The notes beneath the pieces are model-generated. The model saw only the letters and a program-made list of their open reading frames with translations. It was not told where the DNA came from and searched no databases. A stretch of 64,000 bases of DNA from Buxus sempervirens (taxonomy: Eukaryota > Streptophyta > Magnoliopsida > Buxales > Buxaceae). Positions 1 through 9,100 of the stretch are shown here, piece after piece. The position numbers and the translations under genes are program-made. Location: assembly GCA_947561395.2 (NCBI GenBank), contig OX387193.1:806001-870000 (forward strand). Direction: 5' to 3'. The stretch's first letter is position 1. Each line of letters begins with the position of its first letter.

Positions 1-244
1 ATTTGCAGTAGAGCATGTCACTGTCAGATTGTTGCTGGCTCGTTTCTTAGGGTGAATTCCTCGATGAAAACCGACCAATGACTTAGAATGGTAAAATGAG
101 AAAACTTATGAATGTCTTGTGGTATGATTTGGTAGGCCAACCTATCAAAACATGACACATAACATGTTTTAAATAATCCAAACAAGGAGACAGCATACCA
201 TTAGCACGTTTTAAATAATGCAGACAGCATACCACATAGCATTT
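1..244. repeat. Upstream end of the first antimicrobial-peptide duplication unit, interrupted
   Basis: Bases about 8-85 resemble bases about 3495-3560 (shared words such as GTCACAGTCAGATTG-like and AAAACCGA), which lie upstream of the second peptide gene. This stretch is therefore the left end of the first duplication unit. Bases about 90-244 have no counterpart in the second unit. They contain a short internal repeat (two versions of GTTTTAAATAAT followed by a GACAGCATACCA word). No gene is seen. Confidence 0.45.
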
Positions 245-430
245 ATTTGTAGTATCTTTTTTTTTTTTCAAAAAACATAAACCAATTCATTAAGAAATAC
301 GTCTTAGATCAACCTCTAGCATCACCCAAAAGGAAAGGGGGGCTGATGGGGTGTGAGGACTTAATCTAAAACAAAGAAAATCTATCCAAAGCATGATTTG
401 CCAATAATTTGCTACCTAATTAGCTTCTAA

Positions 431-1176
431 GGCTATGTTTGGAGTTTTGGATTTGAGAAGAAAAGAAAAGAAAGTTAAAAAAGAAAAGAAAAGAAAAATA
501 TTGATTTTCTCTTTTTTTTTTTCTGATGTTTGGATGAGTTGAAAAATGAGAAAAAAAGAAAATACATTTTAATAAGATGATGGATTAGGGTGGTGGGCAA
601 ATGAAAGTGGGCCGATGCTAGTAGCGTTGGTGGGGTGGCAGCAACGGTGACGGCGATGATGGTGGCAGTGGGCGATGGTGCCAAGTGGCAGTGGGTGGCA
701 GCTGGTGGTGGTGGTGGTGGTGGGCGGGCTGTGACGGGCGATGGTGGCGGCTGGTGGTGGGTTGTGGTTGGCGGTGGTGGTGGTAGGCGGCGGTTTGTAG
801 TAGTGGTGGGTGGTGGTGACGAGAGGCGGTGGATGGTGGTGAATGTTGGTGGGTGGTGGTGGTGGTGGTGGTGGACGGTGGTGGCGGATGGTGGTGGTGG
901 TCAACAATGGTGACGAATGATGGTGGGTGGTGGTGATAGTGGATGGTGGGTTATGGTGGTGGTGGATGGTGCTAGTGGTGGGATGAGTGGGTAGTGTGAA
1001 TAATGATAAGTGATGGTCAATTTTCTTTTCTTTCAAAATTCATACCTTTTTAGAAAGAAAGATTTTTACATTTGAGAGAAAATCTCATCTTCCTTCATTT
1101 AAACCAAACAAGAGAAAAGAAAACTTTAGCATTTTCTTTTTTTTTTCTCCCCAAATTCAAGGTTTCAAACACAACC
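431..1176. mobile_element. Tourist/PIF-Harbinger-type MITE with a GGT-rich core
   Basis: The left end GGCTATGTTTGGAG and the reverse complement of the right end, GGTTGTGTTTGAAA, are imperfect terminal inverted repeats with the GGNNNTGTTTGG pattern of Tourist elements, and similarity continues for about 40 bp. TAA flanks both sides (428-430 and 1177-1179), the usual PIF/Harbinger target duplication. The 746-bp element has no transposase and is filled by a GGT-rich simple repeat. Confidence 0.7.
636..990. repeat. Impure (GGT)n low-complexity tract
   Basis: About 350 bp of imperfect GGT/GTG triplets with interruptions form the core of the surrounding MITE. Long open frames on both strands here (poly-Gly/Val/Trp or poly-His/Pro/Thr) are by-products of the triplet repeat and not genes. 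The dense GG doublets on the plus strand could form two-layer G-quadruplexes, which is inference. Confidence 0.85.
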
Positions 1177-1299
1177 TAAATATATGAACAAAATGAACCT
1201 CTTGGAATCTACTACAATGATCCTTGACTTCACTTAATAGACCACAAATGCTCCACGGATAATCAATGCCCAAATTAGACAGCAAGGATATTATAACTT

Positions 1300-1620
1300 T
1301 TAGAGTTACCTTCAAGGATGATATGAGCCAATCCTGTTGAGTTGTGTGGAGCTTAATAATATTGGAAGCTTAGTCACAGCTTTCGTGGATCCAATATGAC
1401 AAAAGGGTATATTGGGTTTTCCACTGTGTTAGGTTTATATATCCTTGTTCTTTTGTTTATCCTTGTAAGCTTCTTTTATTTGAGAACATAGTGAAACAAT
1501 GGGCAGCTGTGGACGTAGCCTTATTTTTGGACGAACCACGTAAAGTTTTTGTATTTATCTTTCTTGTGTAATTCTTTCTTTGTTTTTTTAGTTTTTCATG
1601 ATTTGTAGGAATCATGTCGG
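1300..1620 (+). mobile_element. Probable Copia-type LTR relic
   Basis: The words GTGGACGTAGCC (about 1511-1522) and CGAACCACGTAAA (about 1532-1544), followed by TTTCTTGTGTAATTC, resemble the 3' part of many plant Copia LTRs. No partner LTR, primer-binding site or internal coding region can be recognised, so this is an old fragment of uncertain limits inside the composite insertion. Confidence 0.35.
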
Positions 1621-1732
1621 ATTCGTAAAAAATCCCATGACGACGCCAATTTGTAGTATCTTTTTATAGTGAACCATTATTTATTTTTATTTTCTTTTTG
1701 GTTCAATGTCACGTACGACATATGTAAACCTG

Positions 1733-1779
1733 AAGCGTAGGCAGATCTTGAATATAAAAAAAAAAAGCGTAGGCAGATC
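1733..1779 (+). repeat. Tail-only retroposon footprint a
   Basis: The 15-mer AAGCGTAGGCAGATC occurs at 1733-1747 and 1765-1779. The 17-bp insert between them, TTGAATATAAAAAAAAA, ends in an A-run against the second repeat. The second antimicrobial-peptide promoter, the paralogous site, lacks the duplication. The pattern is that of a target-primed insertion truncated almost to its tail. Confidence 0.6.
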
Positions 1780-2009
1780 AATGTAATGTGGGACCGACCA
1801 TGCCTAGGTTTTTACTTTGTTTTACAGGTCACGACATCTAATGGTGAAATATGCAAAGCAGGAATGCTAATAATAATCATAAAAAGATATGAGGATTAGC
1901 TGTAAACACTAGCTTACAAAATACATAGCTCTAGTTGATAGTGATATTTAGAATTGATAATCGCATGGAAAGGCCATGCACATCCAAAGACTATGCCTCC
2001 TTCGTTGCT

Positions 2010-2018
2010 TATAAATAG
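2010..2018 (+). promoter_or_regulatory. TATA box of the first antimicrobial-peptide copy
   Basis: TATAAATAG lies about 110 bp upstream of the ATG at 2121. The matching position of the second copy has TATAAACATG followed by the same GAGACCTGAGA stretch, so the core promoter was duplicated along with the gene. Confidence 0.65.
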
Positions 2019-2120
2019 AGACCTGAGAGGACAGAGTTCTACATCCCAAAGGCTCTGCATACGCAAAAGTCTTTTAAGTTAGTCTCATTTTTAGTATTTC
2101 GTTACAGTGGTATTGAAGGC

Positions 2121-2446
2121 ATGGCTCCCAACAAGTTCCTTACTAGTTTTGTGGTGATTCAGATTGTGATACTCATGGCAACCACAAGCAACCTCGCAAA
2201 TGCAAGTTCGTTCAAATCGTGGAATGGACAGGGTTGCGACACAAATTTTTCAGAGGAATACGGCCGGCAACTGCGGCTGCAATCCTATATATTCATGAGA
2301 ATGGCGCCTACGAAGTCAGTTACGATGGGCAAACTATAGAATTGTTCCAAAAGGCAGGGTGTGGAGGGGATGTGCTCACAACTTTTCTATCCAGTGTCAG
2401 GAATTGTAATTATTTTGCAGGGAAAAGCATCAAAATCCATTGCTAA
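2121..2446 (+). pseudogene. Broken MiAMP1-type antimicrobial peptide gene
   Basis: This is a close tandem relative of the intact gene at 3855-4172. It keeps the same 28-residue signal peptide (MAPNKFLTSF start, cleavage expected after LANA) and the same start of the mature domain (SSFKSW). It also keeps a recognisable second half of the domain ending KSIKIHC. The two halves no longer read in one frame, so the copy looks broken, with about one break, and should not yield the six-cysteine fold. The TATA box and leader are still well preserved, so it may be transcribed. The nearness to the intact copy suggests a recent tandem duplication. It is treated here only as a fossil of a defence peptide gene. 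Confidence 0.75.
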
Positions 2447-2455
2447 GGTCCACCA

Positions 2456-3498
2456 TATATAGATATAAATAACAAACTCTGCTTGCAATATGTTATGTAT
2501 CATGCAAGCAGAGAAGTGGTGCATAAATAAAGTGAATGTCCCTTGGGGTACGTGATTTGTAGTGGGTGACTGTGTGTATACATGCATTTAGCCTGATATG
2601 AAGTCTTTATGTCCTACAAAAAAGTGTCTTAGTTACTATATATATACTCGTATTGTTCTAACTAGCTTTTTGGATTTCATTACTTGAATGTCTTATGATT
2701 CACTTTGTTGTGAGTACTTCAATGAAACCGAGTGATCAAATTTCTCAATGTCAATTCTGTATCAGCTCTAATTGGTGGTATGACTTAAACATGTGTATGG
2801 TATAATCAGTTTTGTTGACCTTAAAACTGAAATCCAACCAAAACCAAATAGTTTTTGTATAGTATAAACCAACACCATACTGAAACCAATTAAGGACAAC
2901 CTCAAACCGACCGTAATACGTTTTGGTTTGGTTGTTAAAACCGAACGTTGCCATCCTTAAGAAGATTGAATTTTTTTTTTTTTTTTGTAGCAAAAGAAAA
3001 AAAAACCAAAAACAGAAAAAAAAGAAACTTTTGGAAGATTTTGATTGGTTCATAACCATTAAAAAAATTAATAAGACATGTGAACATTCCTCGCTATTGA
3101 ATTTCTTTTACTTCCATGAGCCTGTAAAAGCGTGTTGTACCGTGAAATGCTTTACATGGCAGCATCGAAGCAAAAACCAATCCAAATAATCATTGCAGAA
3201 GATTGAAAAGCACACGGATCATCTTTTGTGGACAATAACGAAGAGCAATTTTCAAGCAAATAAGCTTCACCGCGATGTTGAGTCTATTAAAGCTTTCGAT
3301 GACCTAGCTAATTAGCTATTAGTATTTTTGTTGAAATCATTTCGTCTATAATGCCATTTAGTAATTTTTATCTCGTCAATTCCTTATCTCCTTTGAAGCA
3401 GTTTTTTAAGGAATCAATCCTCAAATAATTGCTTCTCTTTTCAACCGCAATGCCAAAAAGACCCTAACTCAGTCCCATTTGAGTTTTCAATTTAACGA
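2456..3498. other. Spacer between the peptide genes, with repeat relics
   Basis: No gene is seen. Bases about 2790-2960 hold a diverged inverted-repeat-like sequence rich in AACCAAAACC/GGTTTTG words, ending in a GTTGCCATCCTT motif typical of hAT-like MITE ends; a related AAGGATGGCAATGG end appears at about 56043. A long T-run (about 2971-2987) and an A-rich stretch follow. From about 3480 the sequence matches the left end of the first duplication unit. Confidence 0.5.
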
Positions 3499-3788
3499 GT
3501 GGAGCAAGTCACAGTCAGATTGGTGGGAAACCAAAAGGACGAATAAAAACCGATTAAAGGATTTGTAGTATCTTTTTGCCGCTCCTAGATAGTGAAACGT
3601 TATTTATTTTTTCTTTTTTGGTTCAATGTGAGACAAGGCTGATCATTGTCGGGTGGGACCTATCCCGCCTAGGTTTTCACTTCGGTTCTGAGGCCACGAC
3701 ATATCCAATGGCGAAGTATGCAGAGCAAGAATACTAATAAACATTAGATGAGGATAAGCTGTAAGCATCATTACCTCCCTTCTTTGCC

Positions 3789-3796
3789 TATAAACA
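3789..3796 (+). promoter_or_regulatory. TATA box of the intact antimicrobial-peptide gene
   Basis: TATAAACA sits 66 bp upstream of the ATG at 3855 and is followed by a leader that aligns with that of the first copy (GAGACCTGAGA). Transcription would be expected to start about 30 bp downstream. Confidence 0.6.
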
Positions 3797-3854
3797 TGAG
3801 ACCTGAGAAGACGGAGTTTCTAGCATCATATTTGGTTACAGTTGTGTTGAAGGC

Positions 3855-4172
3855 ATGGCTCCCAATAAATTCCTTACCAGTTTTGTGGTGATTCAGATTG
3901 TGATGCTCATGGCAACCACAAGCAACCTTGCAAATGCAAGTTCGTTCAAATCGTGGGATGGACCGGGTTGCAACACAAATTTTTCAGAGGAATACAGCAT
4001 CTGCGGCTGCTCTGATCTTCATGAGAACGGTTCCTTTGAAGTCATCTACGATGGGCAAGCTATAAAAGTGTTCGAAAAGCCAGGGTGCCGAGGGGATGTG
4101 CTCGCAACCTATCGATCCAGTTTCAGGTTTTGTTTCCTTTTTTCGGGGAAAAGTATCTCAATCCAATGCTAA
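3855..4172 (+). CDS. MiAMP1-type six-cysteine antimicrobial peptide precursor
   Basis: A single-exon gene for a 105-residue secreted peptide. Residues 1-28 form a signal peptide (hydrophobic FVVIQIVMLMA, then LANA before the cleavage site). The mature part, about 77 residues from SSFKSWDG, has six cysteines in the MiAMP1 order: one in GPGC, two in ICGC, one in PGCRG, one in FRFC and the last as the C-terminal residue of SIQC. The Macadamia MiAMP1 prototype has a 76-residue mature beta-barrel with the same spacing and ends in IFIQC; it inhibits fungal growth in vitro. Secretion to the apoplast and a defence role are inferred from the family. The start is the first ATG after a TATA box 66 bp upstream. 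A broken tandem copy lies 1.7 kb upstream. Confidence 0.88.
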   Translation: MAPNKFLTSFVVIQIVMLMATTSNLANASSFKSWDGPGCNTNFSEEYSICGCSDLHENGSFEVIYDGQAIKVFEKPGCRGDVLATYRSSFRFCFLFSGKSISIQC

Positions 4173-4190
4173 ATCAATATGTTAATTATG

Positions 4191-4868
4191 TACCACGCAA
4201 GTAGAGAAGTGGGGCATCAATAAAGCCAATCTCCCTTCGGGTGATTTCTAGTGCGTGAATAAACGGATCCGTGCATGTAGCATGATATATATGAAGTCTC
4301 TCTTCTCATAAAAAGTATCTTTCTACATCCTCGTATTGTTTTAGTTTGCCTTTTGGATATCATTAGTTAAACCGTCATAACATTCAATTTCTTGTCAGTA
4401 CCTATTGAATTTATCTAACGTTTAAACTACAATTTTAGGCCGAAAAATCAAAATTAACAACTAAATATACAAATTCCGCAGCGGGGTTTTGTTCTCTCTC
4501 TCTTTTTAATAGTTTGGTTTTATAGAAAATTGGCCATGGCATCTACCGAATAGCATGCTACATAACTCTTTTTGCACGATGTGACACCCCCCACGCCATA
4601 GGGAATGCCGTACAAGATGAAACGGACAATTTTATTTTGTTTTGTTGTCAACCTCGAGACTTTACTTCCAACCTTTGATATTTGAAGAACTTAACAAAAA
4701 AATAAATTGGAAAGTTAGATATTTTAGTATAGGAAAAAAAATTTATAGGATATTGCCACTTACTGTTGCTTTTCATGCAACGACCGTAGTATGCTGCCAT
4801 GTATAGCATCAGCAATGACAGCTCCATTCAAAGGTGATAGATGATTTCAAACCGGCTGTAGGGCCAAA
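4191..4868. other. Intergenic, no gene seen
   Basis: AT-rich DNA with a short CT run (about 4494-4502). No open frame, tRNA or recognisable element is visible. Confidence 0.5.
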
Positions 4869-5222
4869 CAAGGTTTACAATTTCGATGCCGGTGGGCGTG
4901 CCACCCATCGGCTAAAACGAAATTTCGGTGGCACGCCTGAAACAGCGGAAAATTAAAAAGACAAAAAATGGGCAAAAATCGGTTTTTTTCCGGATTTTAG
5001 AGAAATTTCGTCAGCACGCCACTCCGATTCGCGTATAAAAAATAATTTTTTTCCGTTTCGTCCGTTTCGTTACGTTTCACTCGGCATGCCGCCCCATTTC
5101 GATGACAAATCGTCGAAATTTTGTCCAATCGCCGGCAATGCACCCCGAACGATTTCCCACAATAAAACGCATCGCCAAAGGTCCTGTACCGAAATTTCGG
5201 CGGCACGCCGTTGTAAACCTTG
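4869..5222. mobile_element. Small inverted-repeat element (hAT-like MITE candidate)
   Basis: CAAGGTTTACAA at 4869-4880 and its exact reverse complement at 5211-5222 bound a 354-bp element. The outside flanks GGGCCAAA (4861-4868) and GGGGCAAA (5223-5230) match at 7 of 8 bases, consistent with an 8-bp hAT target duplication. The interior repeats the words AAATTTCGGTGGCACGCC and GGCACGCCG in both orientations, so it can fold on itself. No transposase is encoded. Confidence 0.55.
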
Positions 5223-5864
5223 GGGGCAAAGTATAATATAAGACTTTAGAAAACCTTGTATATTAAAAAAACACAGGAAAAAAAAAAACTTAAGGGGCCC
5301 AACGATGCACGACCCATTTGAGCTGGAACCAACACGGACCACAAGCCTGGTAGCCTGACCGACGGCCTGTGCCTTAAGTGGGCCATACCGACCAATAGCA
5401 CACGAGCGGCCCAGATATGGTTTAAACCCAAAGCCAGTTGTGACAATGGCGCCGCACCCCACGTCAGAATTCGTAGATAGTGCGGTTCAGTAGTTCACTT
5501 GCTTACAATTCAACTCCTCAAAATGTTAAAAAAACCACCGACCTGATGAAGCTAGAATGCCGAAGGTAAACACCATGATGGGATATGATAGGGGCGGGAC
5601 ATTAGAGACGATTAATGGGTAATTTTGTGAATTCATACCGCACGCTCTGCCTCCCTCCTCAGCAGTCAGCTCTGAGCAGCTCGTGAATAGAATATTTTTT
5701 AAAAAGTGCCCCCGGTAATGTGATCTTGTTGGGCCGAGACTGTTGTTTGTTTACTAGTAAAATCAATCTCTGCAGTCTGCAACAGCAATGTTTGTTTCTT
5801 CCCCATAAAAAGCGACACCCAAATAAGAAGAGGAAGAAGAAGCTTAGCTGAGTCGAAGCTCTTG
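5223..5864. other. GALT31A upstream region
   Basis: Bases about 5290-5480 are a GC-richer block of unknown origin, without a gene. Bases about 5640-5864 should contain the promoter and leader of the downstream galactosyltransferase. No convincing TATA box could be fixed. Confidence 0.4.
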
Positions 5865-6145
5865 ATGGGCTTGATGATGATAACCAACAGACACCAGAAG
5901 AGCGGAGGGGAGATCTCCACGAGATGGGTTTGTCTTTTTTGCATTTCTAGCTTCTGCTTGGGAGTTCTCCTTGTAGACAGGTGCTCTCTCTGTCTATCTC
6001 TTTCCGTTTGCTTTATTGTTATCACATGTTAAAGATCTTCACTATGCTGACAATCTCTGTAATTTTGTTGCTTGCTGTTTCCTTTTTCTTGATAATTCCT
6101 TGTTTTGTAAATTCCGGAATGCTTTTCATTTCCTACATTGGGAGA

Positions 6146-6176
<31 letters not shown>

Positions 6177-9100
6177 ATTTTTTCGTTCTGGGTTGGCCAA
6201 AGGAAAATGCAAACTGCTTCTCGGATTTTGACTTGCGATTTCTGGGTTCAACGATTCTCTACTATGGTGTTCTGGGTTTCTATATTTTGTGTTGATCGTT
6301 CTGTAATTTCAGAAAATTTAAGCATTTTGTTCCATTTCTGGTGTTTTTTTTCCACTGCCATTCTTTTCTTTTTTTGGGTTGGTTTTTCTACTGGAAATAA
6401 AGTAGATTCCTGGTCTCCGTCGTTTGTAGTGGCTGTCGCAGTCCTTCTTCGTCTTTTTCTTCGCTATTTATATTTCAGAAAAAAAAATTTGAAATAGGAG
6501 ACAGGAGAAGAAACTAATGTGTTTGTTTGCTGTCAGGTATGAAGTTTGAAGAGCCACCGTTGCTAATCACTTGTAATGCCATCATGAAATTTTGTAGTTT
6601 GAGAAATTAACCCGCGGAAGCAACTTTTGCCTCTTTGGACGTTGGAGTGGTATTCGTCAAACGCTAGTGGTTTCTAGGATTGTTTTTCTCTGGTCATCTG
6701 TTGGGGAAATACCCTGATTACAAATTTTTACAGGAAGTTCCCAAGTCAGCCGTAATTCCTTTATCTTTCAGTTTCTTAAATGAAGCTGGCCTGAGAAGCA
6801 GTCATTCACGACTGACCTGTTAGCACACTTAATGTGGATCTTAACCCAATCAATGGGGGCTTTGGTTGGGAAGATAGAGGGAAAGGACGCCTAGAATTGG
6901 AAGAAATTTTAGTGGCAAATGAGTGTAGATTATTTAGATTACCCACCAGTTTTAGATGTATAGTTGATAAAAAAATACAATGTAGGAGCTGAATTTTTGT
7001 CATGCAACCAAGTGCTGTTAACTCATATGCCAACATGAAGTGGAATACATGAATTGTCAGATGCACGATTGAAAAGGAGTAAAGTCTTGGTTTTTTACGT
7101 TATTGAGAATATATAGTTTGGACTACCAAGATTTCTTGACTATTTTCGTAGATTGAAGAAAGAGATATACGCTTGCTGTCCATTAACAGGAATACCATTT
7201 GGTCCTTTTAGGTGTAATCCTGTGGCTTATGGAATGGTTTGCTGAACGAATGAGAAAATCAGTTTTATATTTCATCACTTTGTTTAGAAATTCTTGATCT
7301 CTTACAATTCAGAATGGGATTTTTGATAACATTATGTCAGGCAATAAAGGTATCATCTTAGATTGGGTGTGTGGCTGTGAGAAATGAGAATATGTTGCCA
7401 GAAATTTTTTTATCACCTGAACAAAGAATCCAGCCTTTTCTTTCCTTTTGGATGACTTGATTCAAAACACTACCAAATTGATAATATTCTTATATTCTTG
7501 GACGAGAACCTGAATGTCACATTTTCCAATTGTAGTTGATGAGATGGAGTATAATATTTGACTTGAAATCCTTAGTAGGTATGCTCTAAGTAGTTTCATG
7601 AAATATTTTGGCTTACTCATGATTGATGAAGTCTCTTGGGTATTTTGAAACAACAAGGAGATTTTTTGTGCTGAAGTTTGACACCTCTCTCGCTTAGGGA
7701 GAATATAAGGGTGCAAGGATGCAACTATTTTTTCAGGTTTTGCAATTATCAGAAATATGATAAGCCTATGTTTATGGTAATGTATTTCTATCTGTTACGA
7801 CAATCAGTTAATAAATGTATAAAAACAATGAATGATTACAAGGTTTCAAGCACTTGGATTGGCTTCTAAAGTGTTTTGAAAGGAAGAGTATGGTTATTTG
7901 CAAAATAAATCTGTTCCTCCAAGAATGATGAAACAAATTATCATTGCCTTCCATTCGAAAATAAATAAATAAATAATGAAGAACCATTGTGGTTGAGACG
8001 GTTCAAGACCACATTGATTGAGACGATTTTCAGTACTATTACAGTTTAAAACAATTAATTTGACATCATGACATTGCCTCTCCAATAGCACCTTTCTATC
8101 TAAACTTTAATTCTTTAATGCAATAGTAAGATTTGGATCTTGACTCTTGAATCACAATATAGTCTAATATGTAGGCTTCTCAACCTATCTATCTCTACAA
8201 AATCATGTTTTTGCCACATGGCATGGAAGTAGTGATATGTATGGTATTTGTTGCTTATTAACTGTCAATTTTGATGAATGTAATGTATGTGCTTATGTGG
8301 AAAGAAATAGCATTGTAGTATCTTTTGTCTGGTAACAGACATCAGCAAGGTACATAACTTGCAATGTGTATATCACTGATGTCCATTTAACAGTATTATA
8401 CACTGCAAATCCACTTCCATGCTTTGCTTTCTCCAAAGATTGTGACACCCGTAACTGTCTTGATCCAGAATGTACCAAACAACAGAAAAAGTTGCTTGTC
8501 ACATGCTTTTGGATCTCTCAATTTAATTTCCAGTTATTCATTCTTATAATTACACTTTCATAAAACTCAATAGTTTAATAATCTTTACTTCAAAATTTTG
8601 GTGCTACAAGTGACAATTTCCATTTTCATGTATTGCATTCATTGTACATGGTGTAATATTCAACAAGAATGCATGATTGGTGGTGATGCTTGTTCTTTTT
8701 CAGTAAAGATTCTTGGTAATGATCTTTTAGTGGAAATGTTCATTAGCTTTATTGTCTTCCATTGATAATGCACTAACTTGCACCTCGGAAGTACCATCAC
8801 CAAAGATGGTGTGGAAAAATGGGAACAGCTTCAATTAATTTGTGTATTTATATCAGTAATACTATCCACATGTTTTCACCTAAATTTGACAAAATTCTTA
8901 TAGTTACTTCTAGATTTTGGAGTGTTACTGACCCAGTCAAACTGGATGAAGAGGCTTCACTCATGGGAAAACATCAACTGGGAGAATTTAAGACTCTAGC
9001 TAATTGTGAAAAGAAGGCAAGTAATACAAAAATAAAGCATATAATAGCTAGATTGAGTGTATTGACATGCTTTGATGTCACAGGAAGCTTCTGTGCATGC

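Larger units (their letters stand above)
262..1648 (-). mobile_element. Composite insertion flanked by a 17-bp direct repeat, LINE-like tail
   Basis: The 17-mer ATTTGTAGTATCTTTTT lies at 245-261 and again at 1649-1665, while the paralogous unit around 3562 has it once. The intervening 1387 bp therefore look like an insertion with its target duplication. The insert begins with a T-run, and read on the minus strand its end is a tail of the TTTTTTGAAAAAA kind preceded by a plant LINE-like 3' end (about 262-300). A Tourist MITE (431-1176) sits inside it. The right part (1177-1648) also shows old LTR-like words, so the insert is probably composite. It holds no open coding region. Confidence 0.45.
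3499..4190 (+). repeat. Second unit of the antimicrobial-peptide tandem duplication
   Basis: Promoter, leader, coding region and about 20-40 bp of 3' flank align with the first unit (start of window to about 2455). The unit is compact here. The first unit carries at least two extra insertions (262-1648 and 1748-1764), so this one preserves the older, uninterrupted arrangement. Confidence 0.65.

Noticed and set aside
569-1036. Open frames of 92-155 codons on both strands across the GGT tract
   Set aside because: They arise from the triplet repeat (poly-His/Pro/Thr or poly-Gly/Val/Trp) inside a MITE and have no domain or codon signal.
2961-3210. AGAAGATTGA repeated at both ends of a T-run-led 230-bp stretch
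   Set aside because: The repeat is only about 10 bp in AT-rich DNA and the interior lacks SINE promoter boxes.
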